From Craterostigma plantagineum (lineage: Eukaryota; Streptophyta; Magnoliopsida; Lamiales; Linderniaceae), in assembly GCA_027422505.1 (NCBI GenBank), contig JAPQWV010000017.1, positions 20,213,501-20,277,500 on the forward strand: a stretch of DNA of 64,000 nt. The letters run 5' to 3'. This document shows, in pieces, positions 12,796 to 24,132 of the stretch. Each line of letters starts with the position of its first letter. The first letter of the stretch is position 1. The notes under the pieces are model-generated. The model did not search any database. It had not been told where the DNA came from and was given only the letters and a program-made list of their open reading frames with translations. Made by a program: the position numbers and the translations under genes.

Positions 12796-14060
12796 TTAGG
12801 CAAAAATCCGGCGATTGTGTTTAAATTTCGGCAACCTTGAGGGAAGAAGAATAAAGCCAACACGGTGTCTCAGTGCTTTGATCAGGATATGGGTCTCTCG
12901 AATTTGTACGAAGTATCTTCAATTTCGACCGAATTGGGATTCGATTACACCGATTTTTATTATTTGCGTCAAAATAATTCCGAAAATATACCCGTAAAAT
13001 CGAACATTTCGAGACCTCATAAAATAATAATCCGTCTAGGACACACTCAATTTTGTGTGATGTGGGATGTATGTTCGTGCATATGGAAATAATATATGCG
13101 GTAATTGTTTCGATCGAGTTTCCATCGTTATAACGACACCAGATAATAGGAATTTGGTACCTAATACAGCTTACAGCTACCTTTAAATCTAAACGCATAC
13201 CAAATGAGAGTTTTTCAATACCTATTAACTGTTTTACTCGGACAGATGCTTGACAGTCCATGCCACGTTTTCGGAACAGTGGTTTAGGCAACAATCCGGT
13301 GATTGTGATTAAATTTCGGCAAACCTTGAGCAACAAACAATAGAGTCAATACGGTGTTTCAGCGATTTGTTCAGGATATGGGTCTCTCAAATTTGTACAA
13401 AATATCTTCAATTTCGACCGAATCGAGATTCGATTTTCACCGTATTTTAATTATTTACTTCAAAAGAATTCGAACAATTTACCCGTAAAATCGAACATTC
13501 AGGACCCAAATAATATGATAAACCATCTAGGACACACCCAAGTTGGTTTGGTGAAGGTCGTGCAGATGGAAATAATATGTACGATTGATTGTTTCGATCG
13601 AGTTTCCACTGTTATAGTGATACCAGATATTTGGCATTAGGTACCAAATCCAGCTTACTCGAACCTTTAAATCAGTATATATATACCATATGCTAGCTTC
13701 CCAGTACCGGTTAACAGTTCTACGTGACAGATGTATGACTACCCATACCACGTTTCGGGAACAGTTGTTTAGGCAACAATCCGACGATTTTAAATTTCGG
13801 CAAACCATGAGCGACAAACAATAGAGCCAATACTGCATTTCAAAGGTTTTCTCAGGTTATGGGTCTCTCAAATTTGTACAAATTATCTTCAATTTCGACC
13901 GAATCGAGGTTCGATTTCATCGTATTTTTATTATTTGCGTCAAAAGAGTTTGAAAAATATACCCGTAAAATCGAAGATTCGAGACCTGAATATCGAAATA
14001 AACCATCATGGATTGATCGAGTTTCGTTTCTGAGGATCATTCGCAACTTATACAGCAAAA
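12796..14060. repeat. Right tandem array inside MULE-like element
   Basis: Three units spaced about 485 bp apart share 'tttcggcaaacc' (about 12830, 13315, 13798), 'gatatgggtctctc' and 'atcttcaatttcgaccgaat', followed by 'acccgtaaaatcga'. Divergence is moderate. The units are non-coding. Confidence 0.85.
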
Positions 14061-14282
14061 TCTCTGCACCGTTTAATCGAAAAAAAAATTAACGATGGTA
14101 ACAGAAAACTGTTCTTGGTACCTCTTATTATACATCTTTGTAGGGGTATTTTGGTAAGATCATGTATTTGGTCCTTTTTTCTAAAACTGAAAGATATTGG
14201 GTCCTTAATAACGAAATTTCTACTGACAGGGCATGAACTATATTTCGAAACTTAAAGAGGGCCTGAATTGTAAAAGCCCCTA

Positions 14283-14404
14283 GAAATAAAGCATATAGCT
14301 CCTCTAAAAAGAATAGGCTACCCTTCATATTTACGCGCGCTGAACGTGACATATTCGTAATACGATAAACAGTTGACCTTGGTCTCGTTAAAGAGATTGA
14401 GGCA
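14283..14404 (-). pseudogene. Left copy of LINE target duplication (host exons)
   Basis: Bases 14288-14404 repeat 21463-21691 with a few substitutions but lack 112 bp present there. Read on the minus strand, it holds the end of exon 3 joined directly to most of exon 4 of the host gene, then runs into the target site of the element at 9868-14282. It is the upstream copy of the sequence duplicated when the LINE inserted. The missing 112 bp starts with GT and ends with AG in gene sense, and is also flanked by the 6-bp direct repeat GACCTT. Confidence 0.75.
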
Positions 14405-14436
14405 AAATATAAACGTAAGTTTTGGACAAAGCTTAG

Positions 14437-16252
14437 ATGGAGAGTATGAACGATGGAGAGACCAACGCTGTAGCCCGAACTACAGAGGAAGAGGATCAAT
14501 TGCATCGAAGCACCAAACGCGCGCGGAAAATTCAATTACGGCCAAAAGACAATCACACAAGAACGACAGGGACTTACCAATCAACGATCCACAGAAGACG
14601 GTTCATTGGAGAATGGCAAACGGAAGTTATCCTACTGTGATGTGGTTACAGAGCAAATACCAATGGAGGTTTTCACAGAGGATCTATCCGAAGATCATCG
14701 TGACTCGGAGAGTGATGAGGATCCTGATCTCTTCGATCTGGACGATGTTCGCTATACCAAAGAGCAACTCAGAGCGTTTCGCAAACCTTGGAGATCGGCA
14801 CTCATCGTCAAGGTCTTGGGGAAACAAATCGGATATCAATACCTTCTCCGCCGACTAAGCGCCTTATGGAGACCGCGAGGGGGATTCAAGCTAATTAGCC
14901 TAAGTCATGACTATTTTGTCGCACGGTTTTCTTTAAGAGAGGATCGGGACCGAGTTCTCCTTGAAGGACCATGAAGACCATTATGTTGCAGTGAGAAGAT
15001 GGACACCGTGTTTCCGACCCTCTAAGGCAACGATCGATAAGGCAGTGTTGTGGGTTCGCATCCCGGACTGCCCTATCGAGCTATACAATGAAGAAGGCAT
15101 GAAAGGTATCGACGACTTCCTAGGGCGCACCATTAAACTTAATATGAATACGCAACGATAAGAGATTTGAACAAAAGCCTTCGTCCAGATATTACAGTGC
15201 TCGGTGACCGGTATAGGGTTCAGTACGAAGGCATACCTTTAGTATGTTTTAAATGTGGAATTATACGGGCACAAACAAGAGGATTGCACAGATGGAGTGG
15301 AAGAGGAGCCTCACCACGCAGCTGATGGTGGCCACAGTCAAGAACCAGAGCAATCAAAATCTGACCCAAAGCGAAAGATGGATACTCCGACTACTCAAAC
15401 CACGACAAATCCATGCCCGGAGCATTCGCCCAGCCAAGGCCACGGCCCTTGGATGCTCGTTGAGAAGCCGAGAAGGAAAGGGCCGGTGGTTACCGGCGTT
15501 AACCGCGCAAAGACGGGGCTCGAAATGGCAAGAAAAGTGGAGTTCGGGGAGAAGATCATGGATCGGGTTCTCGTTTCGAATTATTGAACGATTTGCGGCG
15601 GAAAATCGGGAGAATCCGGATTCGACGGGAAATACGGAGTTGAATAATCCCAGATTTTTTGCTCATTTTGGTCAAAGTCCAAACGGATGAGAGATGATGG
15701 CGGGGCAGGGGCTTAACAAGAAGATGGAGCTAGACAACAAACTGAAGGGTAAGGGGCCAAACAGTGCCAATGGCATACAATCAGGACTGAGAATGGGAAA
15801 AGGCCTACGTAATAAAGTGGGGCCCAACCATAAACACTTACACAAATCTACTACCATCCAACTAAACCCCCCAACCCAACAAAATACAACAGACCATATC
15901 TCTACCCCAACCCAAGTTTACCCCACTCAACCAGCCCAATCCAGAAACAGTACCCTCCATGTTCACTTTTTCAGCCAGACAGAACCACCGTGAAACTGCA
16001 ATTATGAAGCCGATGAAGATGCCCAACTTTGTAGAACGGGAAGATGAACTTGGGCACAGATTCGAGAATGTTAAGCTTCCGTTAAAGCCTCCAGACCTGG
16101 ACCCCGATCCGCCACAGCTGAAAGAGACTAAAGAAGCTAACTTGACTGAAACTTCATCTTTGATGGTCGAATCACATGAGGAACTGATATGGATTCTTCC
16201 TCGTCCGCGAGGAGGCTCTATGATGTTGACCTTTTTGGTCCATACATATTAG
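14437..16252 (+). pseudogene. LINE ORF1 (RNA-binding Gag-like), frameshifted
   Basis: ORF1 proteins of plant L1 elements bind the element RNA. The first ATG at 14437 is 33 bp inside the LINE. After a shift near 14600 the frame gives a DUF4283-like region (ALIVKVLGKQIGYQYLLRRL ... YFVARFSLREDRDRVLLEGP, 14606-14974). A second frame gives LWVRIPDCPIELYNEEGM (14961-15161). A CCHC knuckle, CFKCG followed by YGHKQEDC, lies near 15251-15292 but is itself split by a shift. A hydrophilic tail continues in other frames to about 16252. At least four frame changes are needed, so no functional product is expected. Confidence 0.75.
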
Positions 16253-16282
16253 AGAGTTTTGAAGAACGATGTAATGTAATGA

Positions 16283-18142
16283 TGTTAGGTCTACAAATTA
16301 AGCGATTCGATTTGTGATTAATATAACGTCTAAATTCATGATAATATTCGACCATGCATTAATAATGAGCTTTAAAATTGATTAAAGTGTTGAATATTTA
16401 ATTTGCATATGAGTTTGTGATATGGTGATGAGACTATGTGATCGCATGTTATAGACAGCCCTTGTGATAGGATATATCGTTCTATGCTATATATGGAAAT
16501 TACGCATGAGATATCCTGTTGAGCTATATATGGAAAATATGCTGTTTATATATGGAAAGTGATATATCCGTTGATACTAGTTTATTCCTGGACGAAAATC
16601 ACTTATACGATTATGTGCATTTCCACTGAATTTAATGTGATATTAAATTGATATCTTTCCTTATGCTGATTGGATATTATATTTTAGGGAAGATTTGATT
16701 TGATTGATCTTGTGGATAAGATGCTATTATATGGGATGTGCTATAAACGGATGTGATCTCTGAAATAAGGAAAGGCTGTCATGATATGATAAATCGAATG
16801 AAATATGCTCTGATCTGATTTGCGTGCTAAACATGGTAAATATATTGATCTAATACTATAAGCTGAACATGGAAAACGTGCTTATGTGATGCTATCTTAT
16901 GTGCTATGTTTGGAAAGATAATCCTGATTGATTTATACCAGAAACAGATAGCAGGGAATCACATATGGAAAGTTCTGACATAGTGAATATATGCGAATTG
17001 ATTGAATATGCATGCGAACGAATTTGAATCTTTATGTGGAATATATTCATGCTTAAATGAGCTCTTATATGAAAAATAATCATGCTTTAATGTGCTTATG
17101 ACCGTTGTGATGATTTGTTAAAGAGCATGATTTATATGGTACGATTGACACGAAAATTGCATGGAAACTTTGCTTGATTTGGTGATTATTATATGATATG
17201 ATTTTCCATGTGAAGTGTTGATTGAAGAGGATATATGAGCCACACTTCAGATTTTCAGAGCAACTAAGAATTTGCGAACCTACGAATAGCGTACGAGAGA
17301 TATTTGAGCAGAAAGATACTAAGAGATTCCTGAGCCTTCCACTTGTGATAGCTTTCTGCCTTACTGAGCTTTAACTTGCGTATCCATCGCTGAGCGTGTG
17401 ATTCATCCTGTTATTCCATCCTCCAAGCCATATATTCTGTCTTCGGACGTGTTGTCTTCGGATGTGAGCAATACCAAGGAGGCAAGGTCGACGTTTACGC
17501 ACACGTGAAGGGAAGGACAAGTCCGGGGGCCCTTCGATAGCGAGCTGTGTCTGTCGGGATCAAGGAGATTCCGAGGAACGAAACTTGGCGTGTGGTAACC
17601 TAGTAGTGGCTAGTGTTCGACTTGTTTCGGTTGTGTATTGGGTTAACCAATCAGTTTTGTATCCAGCTACGGTGCATTATAGTGATACTCTTGGGGAGCA
17701 AACCCCAAGGAGAGGAGTAAACCCAGTTGGGGATATAACCTCTATAAAAATCCTGTCTCGCATTTACTTTTCAGTTATTTCTTTATCACAGTGAGACAGA
17801 CCCGAAACACATCCGACGAACTAGGATCAGGCATACACGTCACAAGCATCAATAGGCATATCCAAGTCACTACACTTAGAATTTGTGAAAAGAAGCAAAA
17901 ATTTCTATAGGCCTAATTCACCCCCCCTCTTAGGCACATTTATATCTTCATTTGGTATCAGAGAGGGTTACTCAAACGACGGGCCTAACAAGCCTGAGTT
18001 AAAGATCTAATGGCTTCTTCGAGTTTTGATGTTTCTGCAGAGGGACAATCCCATTCCAGGCCACCACTCTTCGACGGGACAAACTACGCCATATGGAAAA
18101 ATCACATGAAGGAATTCCTGATCGCTACAGACTACGACCTGT
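16283..18142 (+). mobile_element. copia LTR + gag start embedded in LINE
   Basis: A plus-strand copia 5' end. The LTR runs from TGTTAGGTC (16283) to ATCTTCA (17950), then a tRNA-Met-type primer site TGGTATCAGAG starts at 17953. Gag opens at ATG 18010 with MASSSFDVSAEG ... PPLFDGTNYAIWKNHM. After about 45 codons the sequence changes in frame to LINE ORF2 (RDVFGSTHQRKS). No second LTR exists. The LTR of about 1.67 kb and the 'attcaccccccct' tract before the primer site recall the Sire/Maximus group, which is an inference. A TATA-like tctataaaaa lies at 17741-17750. Confidence 0.8.
17690..17709 (+). promoter_or_regulatory. Hairpin near LTR promoter
   Basis: A perfect 7-bp stem (CTTGGGG / CCCCAAG) with a 6-base loop lies about 35 bp upstream of the LTR TATA-like box. 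A structural role is possible but unproven. Confidence 0.4.
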
Positions 18143-21100
18143 GGGATAGGGATGTATTTGGCAGTACCCACCAACGAAAAAGTATTATTCTATCGCGGTT
18201 AGGAGGAATACAACGAGCTCTACAACGAGGTGAGAATCCTTTTCTAGTAAAGTTAGAGGAGGATTTATCGAGGGAACTCGAGACCTTTCTAACTCAAGAA
18301 GAATTGACCTGGTTTATAAAAGCAAGATGCGAATGGGTTCGTTGTGGGGACAGAAACACCCGATACTTTCATACAAAGGCAGTCATCGCTAGAAAGCGCA
18401 TTAAAATTGAGAGCTTGATGGACGAGAATGGGGAATGGACGACAGACCAGGAGCTCATGCGGGATTCGGCAATACAACATATTCGATGTTTATATGGGAT
18501 GCGTGAAGCCATTTCCGTTCTAAGCACACGATCCTCCTTCAAGCCTATGTCAGAAAATGACATTCTCAAGCTTTCACAGGACACATCTAGGGAAGAAATA
18601 CATGCAGCTTTGCTGTCCATGTGAGCGTTCAAGGCCCCGGGACCGGATGGCTTTCACGCATTTTCTACCAAACAAATTGGGAGGTATTTTCACAATCAGT
18701 TATCGATTTTGTATGGGGCATTCTTCACGATCGGTGCTCAGTGGCATCAGTCAATTCTACTCTGTTGGTTTTGATTCCGAAGGTTGAGCGGCCAGAGACG
18801 ATCCACCAATTTCTACCGATCAGCTTGTGCAACGTGTCGTATAAATTTGTAACAAAAATCATCGCCAATCGCCTACGAGGCCTTATGCCAGATATCGTTA
18901 CTCCGAATCAAGCTAGCTTCGTGCGGGGACGACACATCCAAGATAATATTATCATCGCCCAAGAGCTGGCACACTCCATGGATCATATGAAATGGTCCAA
19001 AAGATTCATGCTCATTAAAGTCGACCTAGAAAAGGCCTACGATCGTATATCTTGGGAATTTTTAGAAGAGACTCTTACTCTCGCTGGAATCCCAGAGACA
19101 CTCAGGCGATTGTGGACTACATCACATCTCCATCAATTCGTATATTATGGAAAGGGGAAGCCACCGAGGCATTTCAGATGAGATGCGGTATTCATCAGGG
19201 TTGTCCGTTATCTCCTGACCTCTTTGTTCTATGCATTGAGCGTCTCTCGCATGCCATAATGGACTCGGTACAGGAGGGAGCATGGAAGCCTATTAGAGTT
19301 GATACTCGGGGTCCGCCCATATCCCATCTTATGTTTGCAGATGACCTACTTCTCTTTGCCGAAGCCTCGTTGGATCAAATAAGAACTGTCAGATTTGTTC
19401 TAGAAAAAGAAGTTTTGTCGTGCCTCGGGAGAAAAAGTCAACGCATCAAAGACTGTTATGTACTTCTCTAGGAACGACTCTACAGTTGATAGGGCGCTCA
19501 TAGCTGACGCTGGTGGATAACATCTAACCTTGGAAATTATCTTGGAATACCGATCATCCACGGTAGACCCAGGGCAGCTACTTTCCAAGGTATTTTGAAC
19601 AGGGTCAGTAGCAGATTGAGTAGCTGGTCAGCATCATCTCTCTCACTTGCTGGTCGCTCAACGCTAGTCCAGTCCGTTCTTCAGTCCATATCGGTCTATT
19701 CTATGCATGTCTTACGCTTTCCTAACCAGGCCTCCATGAAATTAGACCAACTTTACAGGAACTTCCTCTCGGGACACACAGAAAATAGACGACGTATACA
19801 CCTCATTAGCTGGAATGTCATAACACGACCAAAAGCTATAGGTGGCCTCGGCTATCGAAGATCCCGTGAATTTAACACAGCTCTACTGAGTAAAATGGCC
19901 TGGGGATTGTTACATAGACCAGATGATCTATGGGCAAGGATTCTCTGTACCAAATATCCTAGAAGGTGGGTTGAGGACTGGTCATTACGGACTAGACCAG
20001 GAGACTCTTGGCTATGGCGTGCTTTAGCTGATTCTTGGAACGAAGTTTGATCTTTGTTGGGATGGGGACTCGGGGATGGAACTTGAGTACGTTTCTGGGA
20101 AGATAAATGCATAAATGGTATGTCTGAACCACTGAGCTCGGTTACGATACATGAACTACCTACCTCAGATCGCCATCGGCCGGTTCGAGACTATGTGGGG
20201 GAGAGCGGAAACTGGAAATGGGAAGTATATCACCTTATATTAGCCCATCCGTCTTACTGCGACTAGCTGGTATGGTCCCACCCTCACAATCCAACAATTC
20301 TGAAGACTTTATCGTTTGGATGGGTTCAGCCTCCGGAAAATTTTCGGCCTCATCGGCGTAAGATTTACTGATACGTGTCCACACTTCCGAACAAACAAAT
20401 CCGGTATGGCGCCTTATTTGGAAATGGGAGGGACCACAAATAATTAGATATTTCCTTTGGCTTACAGCCCATGGACGACTACTTACTAATGAAGAACGAT
20501 TTCGATGCCACCTCTCCCCAGTTGCATGTTGTCACCTCTGTCCAAACACGGTGGAATCAATTCTTCCAAACACGGTGGAATCAATTCTTCACGTATTACG
20601 CGATTGTCCTCGAACACGCGAAACTTGGATCACGCTGGCTCCCCCATTACTCTTTCCAGGTTCTTCACTTGTGACCTACAGGAGTGGCTATGCGAGAATC
20701 TATCTCCGAATGTAAGCAATCTATGGCGTTCTATATTTGCTAAGGGTTGTTGGTTGTTTTGGTCTTGGAGGAATACATCTATATTCCGAACAAATGAAGA
20801 TATCCCGACAAATACAGTCGGGATCATCCGTCGCACATCAGAAAATTTCCACCGGTCTTGGAGATGCCTCCCTCCCGGGATCATGAGGCAAAATCGAACC
20901 ACGACAATGCCATCTGGATAAAACCACCAATTAATACCATGAAGATGAACTCTGATGGATCTGTCAGAGGCAACACCGGGTTAGCTAGCGCGGGTGGGTT
21001 AATTCGCGATGCAGACGGTAATTGGATCGTCGGGTACATGCATAAAATTGGCCATTGCTCTTCGGTTGCTGCAGAATTATGGGGTCTACTCACTGGCCTA

Positions 21101-21427
21101 CGCGTGGCATGGAATAAAGGATGTCGTACACTTATTGCAGAAGTCGACTCTCTTCTCGTTCATAATATCCTCACCCGAAAGACATCATGCTCGAACCTTT
21201 CACGGAATATGGTGGAGACTATTGAAGAAGTCCTCTCTCGTGAGTGGTCAGTCACTATTCGCCACACCTTACGTGAAGGCAACTCGTCTGCAGACTGGTT
21301 AGCCCGACAAGCAAGGCACGAACCATTAGGGGTTCATATCCGTACCGAAGTTCCTATCGGGCTTTATCCCCTACTGATTGGGGACAATTCAGCGGCTGCC
21401 ATACCCCACACCGTTATTTCTAGTTAG
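18010..21427 (+). pseudogene. copia-gag/LINE ORF2 fusion (RT, RNase H)
   Basis: The frame 18010-18624 begins as copia Gag and becomes the LINE linker before the reverse transcriptase (GDRNTRYFHTKAV). Further frames carry the RT fingers (NQASFVRGRHIQDNIIIAQE, KVDLEKAYDRISWEF; 18621-19181) and the palm with GIHQGCPLSPDLF and the active site FADDLLLF (19052-19471). The thumb and connection follow (19595-20050), then a zinc-binding-like linker in broken frames. An RNase H domain closes it (20858-21427; MNSDGSVRGN, AAELWGLLTGL, EVDSLLV, NSSADWLARQA). There is no endonuclease. At least five frame breaks make it non-functional. Confidence 0.85.
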
Positions 21428-21462
21428 TTTGGGCTTCGGGCCCTTTTTCCTTTCGAAAAAAA

Positions 21463-21691
21463 AAAGCATATAGCTCCTCTAAAAAGAATATGCTGCCCTT
21501 CATATTGACGCGCGCTGAACGTGACATATTCGTAATATGATAAACAGTTGACCTTCGAAACCTTCACAAGCTCAAAATTCGTACGCTGTAATAACAAACA
21601 GAAGGTTGAAATGAGAGGATAAAAAAACCGAATGTCAAAACATGCATATAATGTATTATCAGACCTTGGTCTCGTTAAAGAGATTGAGGCA
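21463..21691. repeat. Right copy of LINE target duplication
   Basis: This starts at the LINE A-tail and matches 14288-14404 over 117 aligned bases, with an extra 112 bp (21553-21664) in this copy. That insert holds the host gene's last visible intron plus the first 33 nt of exon 4. Confidence 0.8.
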
Positions 21692-22321
21692 CAATTTTGC
21701 CATATCATGGTCATCTTCTCCCAAGTTCTCTAATGTGAATACTCCGCCGAGGGGCGGGCCATCATCATCCTTGTCGATCGGCGTCATTACACAATCACAA
21801 ACCTGCGTTCAACTCAAGCTAAGCGTCTACGAAAAAATAATTACGGAATTCAGATGAGAATTGGTAACATATATACCTCACGGTAAGATCTTGAAGACTC
21901 CCATTTATCTTTAATCAAGGGAGACATGTATTCCTTTGACATTCTGTAATTGAAGTCCTTAGATTCCACGATGAAATCAATCTTCTCTTCTTCTTCATCG
22001 TCGCTGCAGCATTGAATCGCAAAAGGAATAATTTTTTAGAGAAAAAAAATGCCCTATGATAGTCATACATGTGTATTAACGTATAGCAAAAAGCTAAAAA
22101 GCAACAGTAATCTACGCTTACTGAAGGACCAAAGTTTCAGCTCACAAATCGTTCAATCTAACCAAGGAAGTAAGACACAAATTTAAAGTGAAATTCGACC
22201 ATGAGTTTCAGACAAACCAAAATTATAAAACGAGTTTCAAACAAGACTGAAAGAAGACGATGTACCTATTTTTCGTCTTCTTTGTATGAGGGGTAATATC
22301 CATTGTTGCTATGCGTGCCAT
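21466..22321 (-). pseudogene. Small host gene, 5' exons (split by LINE)
   Basis: Four exons can be read on the minus strand: 22321-22266 (ATG, MARIATMDITPHTKKTKN), 22003-21877 (DDEEEEKIDFIVESKDF ... WESSRSYRE), 21802-21665 (VCDCVMTPIDKDDDGPPLGG ... NLFNETK) and 21585-21466 (RTNFELVKVSKVNCLSYYEY ... LFRGAIC). All three introns are GT-AG and the phases agree. The last exon breaks into the LINE A-tail, and its remainder lies at 9748-9867. The intact protein would be somewhat under 200 residues. I do not know its function. The acidic N-terminus and a C-terminal part recalling cystatin-fold proteins are weak hints. The promoter and first exons look undamaged, so a truncated transcript is possible. 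Confidence 0.7.
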
Positions 22322-22365
22322 GCCAAGTTGACCAAAAGAAAGAGGGCTTGTCTTGACACATTAGA

Positions 22366-22375
22366 TATATTTATA
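22366..22375 (-). promoter_or_regulatory. TATA box of split host gene
   Basis: TATAAATATA on the minus strand, 45 bp upstream of the ATG at 22321. This fits a plant core promoter with a short leader. Confidence 0.6.
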
Positions 22376-22725
22376 GATAACCCTAAATTTCACTAATGGG
22401 CTTTCAGATTATTATTCTAGACTAATATGTATTCATCGAAGGAAAAAGCTCAACTTTCTAGAATATGTACATAACATTACAAACTAGAAAAGAAGAAAAT
22501 ATTATCTTTCTATTTGTTATTGATGGCGCGTACGAACTGGTACTAAGCGGCAGAGAAGGTTCTCAGTTTCTATTTAAGCCTAGGATTCAGTATAAACTCT
22601 GATAATCTGTGTACATAATAACTTCATATATATTTTCTTGGGATATCAATTTTTTATTGTAATAATAAAGACAACTTCATAAAATCAAATCTGCCACAAG
22701 AGGGAAATCACAACTCAGCAGTTTT

Positions 22726-23270
22726 AGACCATCTCCAACCGAAAAACCTATTCTCATACCCAAAATACAGTAAATGTCACATCAAATATTAATTCTTCTC
22801 CAACCATAAAACTTATTTTCAAACTCAAAAGAATATTCTCAAAATATTCTTTTCCACACCAAATTTTACAAGTTTCAATATTACCTATGTATTTTACAAC
22901 TTTACAAATTAGACAACAACTACGCTAAAAAAATTAAGCAATGATATTTATTTTAAATTCAATAATTATTACTACAATAATATTATATTTATTGGAGGGC
23001 TACATGAGAGTCTCTCTCTTTTCCTCTCTCTACTCTAACGTCTTCTTGTCTTGGTTTTTCATTTTTCTTGTTAGAGAGAAGCAGAGAATTTTTATGGGCT
23101 TATTTGCGAGAGTTGAAAAGTTCTCAAGTTCATGAACAGTATAAACGGAAATATTGGTCGAACAGAGAGAGAAATCACATATATCCTATTTTAGGTCTAA
23201 GAATGGGTGTCCATTGGAACATATTTTTAGGTTTTTACTGCATAATGCGTCTCCATTGGAGATGGCCTCA
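22726..23270. mobile_element. Possible MITE with 'accatctccaa' ends
   Basis: The left end reads agaccatctccaacc and the inverted right end aggccatctccaatgg. Inner similarity is weak, and a short direct match (cagttt) lies on both sides. The interior is AT-rich and non-coding. Ends of this kind are common on small plant DNA elements. The superfamily and exact borders are uncertain. Confidence 0.45.
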
Positions 23271-23531
23271 GTTTCTTCAGTTCCAACTTACACTTACAGC
23301 GCGGGATGAAGTCATAAGCGAAGTTGCGTTTTTCGAAAGTCGCTTCTTACTTAAAGGATGAGCCTACTTATGAGAACGCGAATACTGAACGTTTTTATCA
23401 TCAGCTGGTTAAATATATTAACGCGAGAAATTCTTTAATTCGATTACTTCACTGTTCTTCACACTTCACACACAGTAGTATGAGTTCATCCTCAAGTTCT
23501 GGGATTTTTCTATTACTTGATGTAAGCAGTG

Positions 23532-23693
23532 TGTTTAGTCCTAATTTGTAACTACTAATGCATGTGAACAAGACCACATTAGACAAGCCGACAAACATTA
23601 TCTAGACAAGACATGATCTAGACAAGAAATCCAAAAAGAAAAGCAACATCCATGTTTGTCAATTATGTGTAGCTAGCTTGTCTACTTAGCATC
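23532..23693 (+). repeat. 5' LTR of copia B, left half
   Basis: First half of the interrupted LTR, starting TGTTTAGTCC. The LTR resumes at 29051 after copia C. Confidence 0.85.
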
Positions 23694-24132
23694 TAATAAG
23701 AAACGAATTGTGAATTGTGAATTGTGAACACTGATCGTTTACGTGGTTCGGATTATTCTCTTAATCCTACATCCACGGGAAAGAAATCCTTTATTGAGCT
23801 GTATCGAATTTACAGAGAGTGAGTGTAGAGCGAATCGACCTACAGATGAACAGCACGAAGAAGACTTCTTAAAAAGAATTCCCGCCAAATTCGGTTATTC
23901 TCCTAAAGTAGAAAACGTTGGTACCACTGGCGTCTTAATAAGTATTGAATTACTTATTCTACTTAGAATAAGAATAAGAATAGGTATTTACTTATTCTAC
24001 TTAGAATAAGTATTAGAATCAATGTCTTTGTAAAGCGCTTCCTTCGGTCGACTTCATGACTTGAGTTATTTTCATCAGTAAGCAGCCTTCATTTCTTATT
24101 GTCTGCAACTTCTTCACCTACTTGTTTCAACA
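23694..24132 (-). repeat. 3' LTR of copia C
   Basis: Direct repeat of 28635-29050. It includes a triplicated 'gaattgt' motif and a duplicated 'ttattctacttagaataag' motif. Confidence 0.9.

Larger units (their letters stand above)
9868..14282. mobile_element. 4.4-kb inverted-end DNA element (MULE-like)
   Basis: The two ends are imperfect inverted repeats. The left end reads TTTCAGGCCCCCTTAAG and the inverted right end ATTCAGGCCCTCTTTAAG, with further similarity inward around 'aaggaccc' motifs. The flanks share AGAAATAA (left copy about 9859-9866, right copy 14283-14290), which is either 8 bp or 9 bp with one mismatch. I favour a Mutator-like element because of the long degenerate ends, but hAT cannot be excluded. 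It sits inside the last exon of a host gene. No frame longer than about 170 codons exists and none looks like a transposase. The interior is made of diverged tandem repeats. Confidence 0.72.
14405..21462 (+). mobile_element. L1-type plant LINE, chimeric and degenerate
   Basis: A non-LTR retrotransposon on the plus strand. It has a short leader, an ORF1 with a DUF4283-type domain and CCHC knuckle, an ORF2 with reverse transcriptase, and a C-terminal RNase H typical of plant L1 elements. It ends in an A-run at 21456-21465. It is flanked by a 229-bp target duplication (right copy 21463-21691, left copy 14288-14404 with a 112-bp gap). The endonuclease region expected at the start of ORF2 is absent. 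In its place is a copia LTR with the beginning of gag (about 16283-18142). Many frameshifts show it is long dead. Confidence 0.88.

Noticed and set aside
12821..13336. 171-codon minus-strand frame in the MULE-like element
   Set aside because: It spans a tandem repeat boundary, resembles no protein, and the neighbouring repeat units do not keep the frame.
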